From: Zonotrichia leucophrys gambelii
Lineage: Eukaryota; Chordata; Aves; Passeriformes; Passerellidae
Length of the DNA stretch: 64,000 bases
Direction: 5' to 3'
NCBI RefSeq assembly: GCF_028769735.1
Contig: NC_088193.1
Span: forward strand, 7,715,814-7,779,813
Both the position numbers and the translations under genes were made by a program. Positions within the stretch are counted from its first letter, which is position 1. Every line of letters starts with the position of its first letter. Positions 1 to 13,700 of this stretch are shown here, one piece after another. Below the pieces are notes generated by a model. The model saw only the letters and a list, made by a program, of their open reading frames with translations. It was not told where the DNA came from and did not search any database.

Positions 1-3000
1 AGCAGGGTATAAATGATGGAGTTGCTTGTACCACCAGTTTTCTTGATGGTATTTCTAAGTATTTCTTGGCCAGCACAAGTCAGACAAACTGCACGTTTTT
101 AACTCCAAAGTGCAGATTATTTTTCCCTAAGTACATGGACCCTCCCCGAACCACAGATGATTTTCAATCCAGCAAGCAGGGAGCGGATAATATGGGCACA
201 CTGGATCTACAGCCAGAGGCTGTACGAAGCTGAGTGATGCAGAGTCCCCAGGCAGGTGCAAAGGAGACCCAGGCCTTTGAAAGCAGTTAGCCCATTATCA
301 GTTACATTCAATTTAAGTATAACAAATGAAATTCAACCAACCACCATAAACCACAATGTGAGCACATAATGGTTATATAACTTGTTTTTCTACCTCCAGT
401 TCAGCTGGAGTCCCACAGTCCTTTTCTACTTAGCCAAAGTAGCAGGCTGAGCCATGATTTCACAAGGGTAACAAGGCCCTTATTTTATAAGGTTTTACCT
501 ATATGCAACAAGAAGCAAATGTGATTGGCTTCAAGACCAGCTTCTTGCTTAGCTCAGACCAGCAAGAAAAGATTTTAATTCCTGCATTAAGCCAAAAGCT
601 TTGAATTAATCTATAGTAACACATTGGAAGAGAACATTTTTCTGGAAACTGAGACAAGTACCTTGTGCTACATGAACTTTTGATTACTGAATTACTTTGT
701 GTTTTACCACTTACGTCTCACTGCTACTCCTGCTTCAGTTGTTTGTCCTCAAGAGACTCAGATCGTGATCCTGCATGTCATATAGCATGGAGACAGCAGC
801 ATTTGCTAGTAGGAGCTGAGATCACAGCATCATTCCTTGTGGGAAAACATATCTAGGAAACTTTACTGAGACACAGAATTCATAGGATCATCCCAGATAT
901 ATTTATATGTTAAAACATAGTAGAAATGACATATGCTTGCACAAGTAACTGCATTCTCTCATTACTCATACTTTGCCTTTGGATTTTTTAATCTTTTATT
1001 GCTATTTTACAGTAGAAGCAGAGTAGCAGCAGTAAATCTACAGTGCCTCTTTCTAATTACATCTTGATTTAATCATTGTCCTTCTTTGTGTCTCCATCCT
1101 AATGAGGTCTTCATGTTGGGACAGTTGATGACGAAGTGGCTGGAGAGGTGTTATCTGCTCCTCACCTGAACCAGTGCCATCCAAGCCAGAGAGCAGAGAG
1201 GGCCCTTGACAGGGCACAGCCTCGTTCTCTCTGCCTTTCCCACACAAAACAATCCACATTGTGAAATGCCTGTTGGAAAGGCAGATAAAAAATTTAAACA
1301 GCCACAGGGCACCCAGGCTGATGGATGGGTTCCAGAAACATGAGGTTATAGATTAATTTTTTCCCCTCTCTCCCAAAATACACTCCAACACTTTTCCAGC
1401 AATTTTCAGGAGTTAATTTTAGACTACAGCAAAGCTGTAGTCTACAGCACATATCTTGAGATTCTCTTCCATTTGCTTTGTTCTCATGAGATTTCAAAGC
1501 TTTTCTTTATTTATTTTTCTTTAAGGTAGAATGGCTGTAGAGGCAGGGTCACTTATTTCCCTCCAGACTCCCCCAGCCTAAGCCCAAAGACCCCTAAGAT
1601 CAGTACATTTCTACCAGAACAAATTGTCCTTTCTGGAAGTGGGGTAGATACCTTGCTGTGCTTTCTAGGCTCACGCTTTGGCCTCTGCCACCTGGGTCTT
1701 GTTTTCTGTTGACATCCCAAAGGCTAAATAGCAAGTGAGGAGGAACTTGCTCCATTTAAGCAATTATTCCCTTGGAAAAGCCCAGACCCGACTAACAGTT
1801 TTGCAACAAAACTGTAGAATTTACGCATAGTGCGTTACCACACTGAGCAAAATCTGCTGCAAATGCAGAGCAATGAGATTCCTTTCAGCCCAAATGGTGG
1901 TGGTAAAATGCTGCCTGAACCAAGACTTATGCTGAGCTTTATAATGCACCTCCAGTCTGGGAAGTGGAGAAGTGGTTTGACAAGGACTATGGGAATCAGT
2001 GGCAGAATTCAGGGGAAATCCACCAGTAACAGAGTTGGCAGTGATCTGAGTTCACTTTGGGTAGCACTGCAGAGTCAACAATCTTGTGCTGGTGTGTAGG
2101 AGCAACAGTCTCATTTGTGGCTGCTCATAACTTTTCTGTCCCTATTGGCAGGGTGACATCACTCAGCTTGAGTAAGGAATCACATTCACAGACCAAATAC
2201 ATCACTGGGTGTTTAGTTTCAGAACTTATTCGAAAGTCCACTGAAGATTTGGGGTCAGAGGCAACATAAACATCCTAGTTCTTATTTCTCAGCAACATTC
2301 CTGTTGCTGTGTTTGCCTATTTTAACGACAGATCAAAGGAAAGAGAAGGGCTGCTTTTATAATATCTGCCATTGACTTTAGCAGTGCAAGATCGGCAGAC
2401 GAGTTAAGAACATGTCTACTTATAAATATCCACCTCAGTCCCAATATTGACAGTGCTGTGGCCAAATGATTTATTGCCAATTTATGAAGCAGAGATGGAG
2501 AGCAGCCTTGAAATACCACCTAACCTACCTGCCCCATGTTTGACTCTTTTGTCTATCTTATCCTTAAAAGCCATCAATTCTTCAAATTCCATATTTCTAA
2601 GTCTCTCCTAGTTTTTCATTATACTTAGAAGTTTCTCAAAGTTCAGTGTGAATTCTTTTGTTACATTTTCACTTTATTTCTTACTCAACTTATTGAGAAT
2701 CAATAGAGGTTATTTCACCACCTCACTTACATATTTTTGCATGGCTTTAGTTAGCCCTCCCTCTCCAGCTTCCCTTTTCTCAGCTGAGCAACACCATCTT
2801 ACTCATTCTTCAGATGTCAGTTTTTCTAACTGCTCATCAATATTCTGTTGCACAAAACGCACAGATGATTGTCCTCAATCCACACACTGAAATTCGTTTA
2901 AATCTAAGCAGATAATTGAGGCATGTTGGATCAATATCAGGCAATGATCTAATATATTGACTAGAGATCTCTATCCGGGTAGTAATGGGTTAGTCATCAA

Positions 3001-5454
3001 TACATGCAGGAATGACAGGGCAGTTGTGGCCAGATCCAGTCTGGGCTTACACCATCTTATCCATATCATCCACATCCATGATTTGGGTGGCCTCTGAGTC
3101 CACAAGGACTTGCCTAGGGATGGGAGTAAACCAAAACCTGGTAGCCACCAAAAAAAGACTGCTGAGGTCAAAGATGATCAGGGAAGTTTGAATTACCTCC
3201 TGTCCATCTGCTGGCTACAAAGAGAGCCCAAGTCCTGAGGTTAAGCAGGGTAGCAGGTACCTGCTCAGAAGCATGAGATTTGGGAGTGCTTTCTCACCTA
3301 GCAAAAATCTTACCCAAAAGTCCCTGCTCCTTTCATCCTTAGCCTGGACTGAGCAAAGTTCATTAAGAACCTTTCAAAAAAAGTTGTGTTGCATGCTTAA
3401 AACATCAAATCCAGGAGCTAAAAAGCCACAGAGTGTCTTCTGCCACCTTAAGTAGTTGGTGAGACATGGGAATCTGAACACGACCCAAATAGCCTGAGAT
3501 ATACATGATGTGGATTTAAGAGAAGGAAAAAAAAAAGATATTAGCACACGAAATATTAAGTCATTCATACTTTCTGCAATTAATTTATCTGTCATCAATA
3601 GACTCATAAACTATTTGACTTTATGACAGCTTGGAAAGAGGAGGTGCCAACTTTTCCTGCAGGTGTGCATCTGTTTGGGAAGACACCAGCAATTGTACGT
3701 GCAGGGAGAGAGGATGATAGGAGAGAGACTGAGGGATTGTGAAATAAGATGAGAGTGAAAGGCTTGGCAAAAATGCTTGCTTGCTGCATTTGTCCTCCTT
3801 GGAGATGAGAAGAAAGGGTTTGCAAAGCCCTGGCTTTAAGCTGTGATACCAAAAGTAGGTTGAGACCCCCTTACTGTGCATTTTTATTGATGTGGCTTCA
3901 GGAAATGAACACATAAAAATAGCCCAGGGCACTATAGAAATGGTTCAGCACATTTCCTGTATTCAATGTGATACTTCAATATTTACTGAGGGACAGATAG
4001 CAGGTGCTCACACACTGCTGTGACGGTAAATCTGACTAACTTCCTAGGATTTGAAACCTTTCTGGGTTTTGTATAATTGCTCTTCAGAGCTTCTCCCTTG
4101 GCACCTGTGGGGATTTCTCCATGCTGTCCCTGTTTAATGGCCATGAACTACAAGGCTTTGTGGCTTGGGAGGTTGGGAAAATTATCCAAGTCAAGGCAGA
4201 TTTGATGCGTCCTTTTAAAAGTCAAGGAGGGATGGGTGAGAAGGGTGTTATAGAAACACTAGATAGTATTGTGACAGAACCCCCTGTCTCCTACTAGGCT
4301 GAAAATATGCAATAATCCCAGAATATCAGCTGTTTTAGTTGATTTCCAGGGTTTTCTCTGAGCCAGGGCAGCATAGTTTCAAGGGATGGGAGATGAACAT
4401 GGTCAATGGCCTTGTTGTTTCCAAGTACCTCCAGGTGAAACCCCTCTGTGGCAGTAGCTACTAAAATGTGAGTCAGCCACAGGCTGCCTTTCCTGCAAGA
4501 GCTGAAAAAAACCGGGTAGGCAGGCAGGTTTCTCCCTTTCCAGAGTGAAAACTCCTCATACGTGATGGAGGAGACCTCTGGGGCTGGAAGGGGAACCTGA
4601 GTCTGCTCCTTTCCCTGTTTGTGCTTGGCTGGAATTTGTGTTTTCCATATCTCAGTAAACTGAAAGTTCCTATAAAGGTAATTCAGTGGCTTTGTGGGAT
4701 ATCTTGGGCCAAAAGTTTCTTGACATCCTTTTCTCCTTTTATTGAAGTTAATTAATTTTATTAATCAGAAAGGTTCTGGCCCCCACACTGGGTTCATGTA
4801 CTTCCCTCATTCCCTGGAGAAAAATTGTGGGGTTTTGCCAATTTTTCCTTTCTGGCAATTTTGGTAGCATAAAGTTCCAGATGAGTATCTGCTGAATTTT
4901 TTTCATACTTTTTTTTTCCAAAAAAAAATGGTGTTTGGATGAAGCCAATGCTCAAAAAATTAAAACAGTTCTGTTTTCAAATGATGAAAAGCAGTTCTTT
5001 GCTCACTTGGCGCAAAAGGGGGAAAAAGGAAAGCTATTACAGCCATAGAAAAGAATAACTGGGGTGGAAATGTGGAAAAGCCCTGATTTGAAAGCACTGT
5101 CAAGAAGAAAAGTGCATAATGAGTCTCAAGGGCCAAGGAAAAAGTAGTAGTGCGTAGAGCCCAGGCTGTCTTTTGGCAGAAGATGAAGGGGGAAGATAAG
5201 AGGGAACCCTGCTGAGGTTTGGGTACCAGAATGGGGAGACAGGAAAAATCCATAGCGAGAAACAAAGAAATTAAGATTTGGGCTCACGAACTAATGAGGG
5301 TGCTTCATTTCTACTGAAGCTCAAGCAAAGCTAAGGGTGTTTTAAAGTGAAACCTTCAAATTATTTCAGTCTGTGTGGTCTTTTGACAAGGGCCTGGATT
5401 GACAGGACAAGGGGGAATGGTTTCAAACCAAAGAGCACAAGTTTATGTTGAATA
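1..5454. other. Non-coding stretch, nothing recognised
   Basis: AT-rich intergenic or intronic DNA. Short open frames are chance. I saw no coding exon, RNA gene or clear repeat. Confidence 0.6.
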
Positions 5455-5641
5455 TGAGAAAGAAATCCTTCCCTGTGAGGGTGGGCAGGCCCTGGCACAG
5501 GGCGCCCAGAGCAGCTGTGGCTGCCCCTGGATCCCTGGCAGTGTCCAGGGCCAGGGCCTTGGTTGGATGGGGCTTGGAGCAGCCTGGGTTAGTGGAAGGT
5601 GTCCCTGCCCATGGTCGCTTCCAACCCAAACCATTCCATAA
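5455..5641 (+). mobile_element. CR1 LINE 3' fragment
   Basis: It holds the recognisable CR1 3' untranslated sequence: CTTGGAGCAGCC, TTAGTGGAAGGTGTCCCTGC and CTTCCAACCCAAACCATTC. It is plus orientation and strongly 5'-truncated, as most avian CR1 copies are. Confidence 0.85.
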
Positions 5642-8274
5642 ACCTCTCCCATTTGTATCAGCCACGGAAATCTGCAGGGAACCACTGCTTCCTTCAGCAC
5701 TCTCAGCACATCCCATCCTCACAAAAGAATTCAATTAAAATGTGGGGAAAGGGGGGAAAGTGAGGAACCAACACAAGGAATTTTGCTCTACAAATAGGGA
5801 AAGATCTTGAACATGCCACTGGCGTGTTGCTGCAGACAGCTTAAGCCGAGAGAAAATTCTTTGGCAGTGACATCAATTCAGCAGTAAGTAATGCATTTTC
5901 TAGGGCTGAGATTCAATTTAAGGTCTCTGCAGTGAATGGAATGTTTGAATGGTACTTGGAAAAAAAAAATAATCTAACAAATGAGACTTATCTTTAAGCT
6001 ATTGTCAGCCCGTAATTTAAAAGTGGAGGTTTTTACCCTCTTTTTCCACTTGAACTGTGGTTTATGTAATGAAGCCTGCTAGAACTGCCTTGAACTTGGC
6101 TTTCTCTAGAAATCACCCCCATTCACCAAACATAGAAGTTGACAAGAATGGGTTTAGTGCTGGGTGACATCCAAGGCTCTGAGGATCTTCAGCCCCTCCA
6201 CACTCACCCCTTTGACTTCCATGCTGAGACCCAGTGGAAACTGCAGATTCGCTGAGCACCAAGAAAAGGGACAATTTTGGTCTGTGCATCTTTGAGAAGT
6301 ATGGCATGAACAATGCTGTTTTTTCCTTTTTCTGGTAAACTGCAGTTTTCAGCAGTCAGTGTTTTACAGCCTCCCTAAACTGAAATCTGCCTGCAGAGCT
6401 CTGGGTTTAATAACCCCAAGCAAATCTCTTCTCCAGAATTTGTCATAATTTTTCCCTCTACAATTAAAAGCATTAGAAATTGATGTAATTTTACAGGGAG
6501 CTCTCACTGCCTATGAATTAAAAACTAGCCTGAATAATGCTCTGGCAAAAAGGCAGTAAAAAATAGTTTTGTACTAGCAAGGCTCGGGCTTGAAAATTTA
6601 TTTTCTTGCTGAGCAACTGGAGTTAGGCAAAGCCAATCCCCAAAGGTTTCCTTGCTGGTGATGCAGCTCTGAGGATTGCCAAGTACATACCCAACAGAGG
6701 ACTACTTTTCTAAAAATAGTGCTTAGGCCATTAACTCTACTCCCGTGTCTTCATCCAAATAGTCTGGAGTGGTGGGAAAGGACGAGGGGATGCCACTGAG
6801 CACTTCTCACAGTTCTGTCCTCTTGTCTCCTGCAGATGAGGGCTTGGAGGGAACCTGCTGTCACCTACTGACACCATCATATCCTCACTGTTAAATATGG
6901 TGTGGTTTAGGCAAAGGGAGGAAATGGGGAGAACCTCAAATTTGGGTTGTTTTGGGATGAATGCATGTATTTGATTTTGGCGTTGGATTTGGAGAGTGTG
7001 CTGTGCCATGTGAGTGGCAAGAGTTTGCCTCTGGCTGGTAAATGGGGTTTCATCTCATTGCTGTTTGAAAATGAGTTCTTTAATCAAAACTGGTTGTCTT
7101 GACTGCAGCAAAGGGAGAGAGAGAGAGAGGTTAAGCCAGCAGCACATCCTGGGTCTGTGTGGCCATGGTGAGCTCATCCTTGGTGATGCTCTGTGGGTTT
7201 CACTCCCCTGGTTGTCTGCTGGTGGATTGAGACAGGTTTGTAGTGGATTCAGATGTTTTGAGGTGGTGTGCAGGTGGATTGAGAGTAGGCACCAGGTGTG
7301 CTGGAGGCTTTCCCTGGGCAATCCTCAATTGTACAGCGACATCTCTGTCACTTGACCTCTGAGCAGTGTGAGACCTGGCTACTGAAGGCTTCTGACCTTG
7401 CAAACTGTGCCTGAAAAATCCATAATCCTGGTCCAAGTCAGAACCAGAAGTCTTTCAGACAGGTTTAGGAGGGTCTGGTTCAGAGCCAATGAGGCCTCTG
7501 CCTTTGGAGAGGGTAATGTGAGGCACAGTTGGAATGATCTCTCCCAGACATGATCCTTCAGGCTGAGGTTGGAGCACTCCGTGGGACAGGACGTAGAAGC
7601 AGTTTCCATAGCTGAGCTGCAACCCACTCCCAACTCCCATCGTGCCTTATCTTCATCTCTCACTGTATCTATTCACATGCAATCAAAAGCAGAGGGGTTA
7701 GGGATTAAACCTGCTCTGACTTACCCTGGGGGAAGCAACAGCTGGGTGTAGAGTGTTTGTTTTGGATGTTTGTGCCATGGCAGAGAAAGAGAAGGCTTCA
7801 ATGTGAAGTGGCTGTGATGTAAAGCACAACCCAGCTTCATGTCAGGGTTCAGCTTTGTTTGACAAATCATCTCACTATGGCTGCTATGACCACTCTAAGT
7901 GGAAATTCTGGGCAAAAATTATAATGCTACTGCCAGGCTTAGATCAAAATAAAATAAGAAAACCCCATTTAGGAATCAACTACCACTTGTTAATTCATCT
8001 TGTTGCCATGGACCCCATTTTTCCTGCCTTGTGCTTCAACAACTTAAATGTCCTGGTTTGCGGAATAGTTTGGATAAAAAGGGGGTGGCATGAGGGAAGA
8101 AGTTTGTGCAAAAAGTAAGTCAAAGGCTCCAACGTGTTCTTGGCCGGTTAAATTCAAGATGAGGGCTTTAGGCTTCCCATGGGACCTCTCTTTCACAGCT
8201 CCCCCTAATCCTCTGGAAATCGCCTGTTACCTACAGCTGTTGGGTCACCAGATGCACTATTTGTTCAATTATTC
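5642..8274. other. Non-coding stretch, nothing recognised apart from a GA repeat
   Basis: No domain-like open frame. Only the short GA run at 7115-7131 stands out. Confidence 0.6.
7115..7131 (+). repeat. (GA)n microsatellite, short
   Basis: About seven GA units flanked by GGG and GG. Confidence 0.9.
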
Positions 8275-8660
8275 TTGGTCGTGCCGGCCCCGGCCCTCGG
8301 CCCACTTCAATCGCGTCCGGAGGAGCCCGGCCCGTTTGAAGCCGCGGTCCCGCTGCCGCCCCCGGCCTTTTCATCCCGGCCCAGCCCCGAGCGGCCGCGC
8401 TGCTCCCGGCCTGCACCGCGGCCCCGCCGCCTCAGCGCCGGAGCGGAACATAATTACCAATGAAAGAGAGAAGATTAGCAGAGGCTGCTGCGACAAATGC
8501 TGCCGAAATGGTTTCTGCAGCGCCGGCGGTCCCTTCTGACAGGAGCGATCGGCGGCAGCTGCCGTCCCTACGGCCATGCGAGAAACGAGGGTCCCGCTGG
8601 GATCCCGGAATGAAAGCCGAAAACCGGGCAAATCGCAGCTCACGGGGATGAGATGACGGA
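8275..8660. promoter_or_regulatory. CpG-rich patch, candidate regulatory element
   Basis: A GC- and CpG-dense block stands out from AT-rich surroundings. It includes a non-CpG core (AACATAATTACCAATGAAAG) and is followed at 8678-8702 by clustered TAAT motifs (ACTAATGG, GGTAATTAAC). No coding exon or clear splice pair was found. It may be a conserved developmental enhancer or a promoter of an unannotated RNA. In mammals the homeobox gene BARX2 lies next to TMEM45B, which makes a homeobox-gene element plausible; this is inference. Confidence 0.5.
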
Positions 8661-9434
8661 CCGGGGCAGCTTCACGTCATACTAATGGACTGGTAATTAA
8701 CACCATTTTCCCCCCACCTTTGTCTGCCCCCTCTGCCTCCATCCCCCAGTCAGAAGTGTTCAAACCCACCTTATAAATGGATCACAGCTGCTGAAAGATG
8801 GCTCTTGCCTGGCTCTGGGAATCCTCAGAGTTCACATTGCAGGGGATCTGAGTCTTCAGCCTGTCTGAGATGTCATGAAGTTCCTAAGTGGTTTGCCCTG
8901 GCTTCAGGAAAAGCCCCATTTCAGTTTGCCAAACTTCTGCCTACTTAACCAGGACAGCTGATCACAGTTATCCAGAAATTCTGGATGTACAGGACCTACA
9001 GAAAAAAAAATGGTCTTTAGATAAGACCTGAAATAGTTGATTATTAATGGAAGGACAGGAGATGGTTTTGGGAAGCCATTCCTGGTGGGTACAAGGCTGA
9101 AGGCATCCCACACCTTTTCCCCATGCATGGAGTATTTGGAGGCACAAGAAGCACATGGACAAGAAGAGTTGTTCCGCATGAGGCTGTTCAACTCCTGGGG
9201 TGGCTGACTTGGAAGGTAAATGCACCACGATGGCCAAAGCAGTGGTACCACATAGTAAATAGGAAGGTCACTGGGATGGATACACTGCTGAAGATCTCTG
9301 CAAAGCTCAATGTGGGAACCAGGCAGGCAATGGGCTTTAGTGGCTTGCAGAGAAGTCATGGAAAATAGGGAGCTGGGTGATAGATCTGGAAGAGTTGCCC
9401 CAGCTGAGCATCCCCTTTTTAGCAGGCTGATGCC

Positions 9435-9577
9435 CCATGCCTGGAAGCACCCAAGTTTGCATTTGGCCTTGAGCAACCCAGTCTAGTGGAAGGTGTCTCT
9501 GTCCAGGGCAGGGAGGGGAATTAGATGATCTTTAAGGCCCCTTCTGAACCAAACCATTCTCTGGTTCTGTGATTGAT
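9435..9577 (+). mobile_element. CR1 LINE 3' fragment
   Basis: Degenerate CR1 tail containing CTTGAGCAACCCAGTCTAGT, GGAAGGTGTCTCTG and AACCAAACCATTCT, ending near TTCTGTGATTG. Confidence 0.8.
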
Positions 9578-9987
9578 CTCTCAGTGACCATGCTGACCCT
9601 GGGAGGACCGTGCTGCTCACATGAAGGCAGAGCAGCAGAGCAAGAAGAGGCCAAGATGACAACAGAATCCTTGTCTTCTCAGCCATAAAGCCCTTCACTA
9701 ACCAGATGGAATAGCAGGTTGGGCCCTGATAATTCTCTAATGATCAGCTCTTACATTAGAGGCATCATCAAAGTTTTATCTCTTTTCCTGGAGCTATGGG
9801 GAAGCTCTGCCTGGATGGCCGTGGCATGGCCAAAGCTTGGTTATCCCATGGGACTGTGAGTTGTTAATGTTCCTCTCTTCTTCCAGACTCTGAGCTCTGC
9901 CCTGGTGAGCAGAGCTGTGTCACTGTCAGAAGTGGTGCAGGACAAAAAGAAATATTTTGATGAGATGTGCTTCCCTTTGGGTTCTAC

Positions 9988-10245
9988 AATAGAATCCTAA
10001 AATGAATAGCTTGGGTTGGAAGGGACCTTAGAGATCATGTTCCAGCTGCCTCCCCTGGACAGTGGCACCTTCCACCAGCAGGGACACCTGCATGCTTCCA
10101 CCAGCATCCCAGGATGCTCCAAGACCTTCCAGGGATGGAGTAGCCACAGCTCCTCTGGACAACCTGTGCCGTGGCCTCACCACACTCACAGGAAAAATTT
10201 CTTCCTAATAGCCAATCTAATCTTCTCTCTTACAATTTGAAGCCT
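9988..10245 (-). mobile_element. CR1 LINE 3' fragment
   Basis: Reverse-complement CR1 tail. On + it begins ATAGAATCCTAAAATGA, then GGGTTGGAAGGGACCTTAGA, and continues to ACCTGTGCC and AAATTTCTTCCTAAT. Confidence 0.87.
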
Positions 10246-10499
10246 GTATTTCTCTGTTTCCCCAGTTTAGGACTTGCAGCACCGGAGCTCAGGCACTGCA
10301 GCACTCCCTGCTTTGCTTCTCCCCGCCCCAGTTTCTGAAGTCAAAAGAAATGTACAACCCCACCACGTCTGCATCCCCCTCCCCACTCCCCTCCTGCCTC
10401 CCCCACCTCCCACCCCTTCTCCCTCCATCATCCCCAGGTCTCTTCCAGCTGCTCCCCACATCTCCCGAATCCCAGCCATTGCTCCTGAAACATGTCAAA

Positions 10500-10785
10500 A
10501 CACCATTAGCCGGTCCCGGGCCGGCCTGGCTCCTTTCCCCGGCGGGGTGGCCCGGACAGCCTGGCGCTGTCACATCCCGCTCGGCACTTTGAAGTGCCGC
10601 CCGCGCCCGGCGGGGACAGCTGGACCGTGCCGCAATCCCCTCGGCCCTTTGGGCTAAGCCGGCCGTTTTAAAATAGTTCCCCCTCCCCTGCCCGGCTGTG
10701 ACAACTGCACAATTATTTCAGACGCTGTTTATGGACCCGCGGCGTAACCGGAACCCGCGGAGGAGGAATGGACGTGAAGGGGGAG
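10500..10785. promoter_or_regulatory. CpG-rich patch with inverted NK-type motif, candidate regulatory element
   Basis: A second CpG-dense block. It contains a perfect inverted repeat CGGCACTT-TG-AAGTGCCG (10582-10599) with AAGTG cores on both strands. It is followed by TTTTAAAATAG and GACAACTGCACAATTATTTC. No coding exon is visible. Promoter or enhancer status is inferred from composition. Confidence 0.45.
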
Positions 10786-13700
10786 AAGGCGGCAGCCCTA
10801 AGTGGGTTTCACCCTAATTAACTGCGCCTTGTTTCTCACCGTGCGCTTGAAAACTCATCTATGCACAGAAAATCTGCAGCAGCCAAGAGATCCATGGTGA
10901 AAACTGGCATTTTGTCACAACCCTTAATTTTTAAAGGATGGTTTGAACCCTTTATGTTTGTTTCAGGGCTCCCCAAAAGGCAATTGTACCTCCTTTCTGG
11001 AAAAGAGATGCGGCCGGGTGGGTTGGGAATCGTCTTGAGTAATGCCTCTCCTTTTGCCGCAGTTTTCCCGATGGCAAACCAGGGATGTGATGTCGGGTAT
11101 AACCCCGGGAAACAGGGAGAAGAAACTGGGACAGAGCTGGCTTTCCTGAAACCAGGGCAGCTGTCCAGCTGCTGGCCAAGTGCCTTTGGAGAGGGAGGGG
11201 TGTGGCAAAGTCACCCAAGGAGCTTCTCACACCTGGGCTCCCAGCCAACCCCCAAAAGGGGTTGCAGCCCCTGCCCTTTCCCCGCCCAGGCCTTCACCCT
11301 CGCACCCCGGAGCATCCCTCTGCGACAGAACGGGATCCGTTCCGTGAGCCCTCAGCACCACCTAGTGTTCCCAAACATCCCCGGGGCTCCGTTCTGCACA
11401 TCCGGGACGCGTCTGGTCCCCGAGGCTGGGGAGGCATCCCGCATCCCGCCATCCACAATTAACCCTTCCAGCCCCAGTGCCCTCCTCTCTCCAGCCGTTT
11501 AACAATACAAATCCCCAGTGCCAGCTCTCGGGTGTGAAGGCTGCTCCCAAAAACTTCAGCAACTGCTTCCCAAAGCATCCTCCTCTGTGGGGATGAATTT
11601 ACAGAGAAGGGTAGATTGCTTTGACATCCAAAGTTGCTTCTGCAGAGAGTGGGGGAGATGCTGGTTTGCACCCTATCAGAGTCGTGTTTCCATTGCTTAA
11701 AGGTCAATAAATGCTGGGGTTTGAACTTGCTTTTCTTCCCTGACCCTAGGTATAGTTTTCCGTGGTATCTTTTTATGGTGGTTCAACTTTTAAGATTGAA
11801 AATTAAATGAAATGTAGCAGAAATGATAAATGTTTACTTGGGAAATATAGTTGGAGCAGGAGTGCTGGAGAGAAGGATAAGAGGGGAGAAGATTGTAAAG
11901 ATGATGACTACAAGAAAGAAAACAATGAAATATCAGTGTGAATGACACTTCCCAATTCTAATTTCAAAAGCAAAGGGCTCGGTGTTAACATGTCAAAATG
12001 ATGAACTGATTTTCTCTCTTTTCAGATGAAATTACCCACCACATCTGAACCTTCTGGCTCCTCACAGCTTTATATCCCCAGTAATCTCACTGGCACTCAG
12101 AGACATTTCTTCCAGCTCCAGATGTTGAAGATGAACGAATTCCTCTGCCCAAATTCCTCTTGTTTTATTAGGTGATCTGGGTATAAGTAGCAAGGCCAAG
12201 CCTGGCTGGGGAGGTGATATTCCTCCCTCTGCCACCGAGATGTGCCCTTGCTCCATCATTGCTGAATGGCAGCTGGATGGAGGGCAAAAGTCCCCAAATC
12301 AAACCTCCCAGGATGTGAAGATTTAATTTTGTCTGGCTCCCAGGGACAATGTTGATGGAGCAGCCCTGAGGGCACCTCTTCTGGATGGGTCACTCTCCAT
12401 CTGAGATGTTTTAAGGGCACATTTCCTTGTGTTCCCATTTATTTTTTTTAACTGCTCATCAGCTGTGAGTTATTTTTTTATCCTGTTAAAATTTCCCACA
12501 GGTTGGCCACTTTGTGCTTCTTTTTAGGTGCCGTTGTTTTCATCTTTAACCTTCACCACCTCTCCCTGAAGCTCCCTCTCTGTTGCCACTTTTCTCATGC
12601 TCTGCCTTTTCTCATCCTCTTCTTTCAGCTGGCTACACAAATTCCCTTTTCTGTCCCTTATTAATGCTTTTGCCATGTCCAAGCATGCTTCAATTCTGGC
12701 ATACAGCTGGGACTGATGCAGTTGGAATCACATCAGGGCTGAGCCCTCCCTGCTTTTATTTCATTCTCGCCTGTTCTTACCTAGCTGGGCTCCCATCACA
12801 GGGCTGTAACAGAGACATTTCTGGGGTTATCTTTGCTTACATCACCTTTCCTGCCCCGTTCTGCCCCTTTTCCTCCTGGCTGTGCACGGGTGCTGCTTGC
12901 TCTCCACAGCTGCAGTTGTGCCATATTGGATTTATTCACCTCCTCCTTTTGTCATCTGGCCAACTCCTTCCTCAACCTCTTTGCATGAGAACAGAGCATT
13001 TGCAAGAATTAGGTCACATTTTGGGGAGAGTCTGGTGGGTCCCTTGTCATCTCCCAGGGCACTTTACACTCCACATCTTTCTCTATGTGTGGACAGAAGT
13101 GGCCCAAAAAGAGGAATAAATTTAGGTGATGGTACTGTGGAGCAGCTGCAGGTCTCTGTTTCTGCCCCTTCCCCTGTTCCAAGGCACTTCAGCACCACTG
13201 GAATTCTGGGTTGCACACGATGGGTGAGCACTCAGGTGACAAACAAAACTGAGATGGGAGGATGCTGTGAGGGATCATTCCCTGGGTACCAGGAGGGCTT
13301 AGGGAGGTGCCACCAGGAGGTGGCTCACTTAGAAATGGGAGCATCTAAGTGCAAAACCTTTTGCCTTCATTACACAGGCAAGCTTTGTGGGTGCAGGAGG
13401 AGGAGAAGGAAAACAAGACATCATCATTTTGATTGGAAAATACATCACTGTTCCAGCAAGGGACCAGACAAATGTCTGTGTGTGGCCAGTGTGCCAGCTT
13501 GCTTTCGCATTTTCCTGCCTCTTAAAACTGCAGGCAGCCTATGCAGCTCCTCTCTCCAGATATGTGGCCACATGGCAAATGACTCTTTCCCCCGACCACT
13601 CTGCCAACACAGGAAAATGCAGTAACTAATTTCCTGGCTCTGACACTCCATCATTTGCCCCATTTCTCTGAGCTGTTAGTTCTGAGCTCTCTCTGAGCAT

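Noticed and set aside
8904..9476. 190-codon open frame on the minus strand
   Set aside because: It ends in CR1 sequence and lacks any recognisable protein motif.
10861..11502. 213-codon open frame on the plus strand next to a CpG patch
   Set aside because: The composition follows GC-rich sequence; several overlapping frames on both strands are equally open and no motif is seen.
12583..13629. Overlapping open frames of 178 and 247 codons
   Set aside because: No domain, no conserved-looking block and no supporting splice pattern. Both frames overlap each other, which points to chance.
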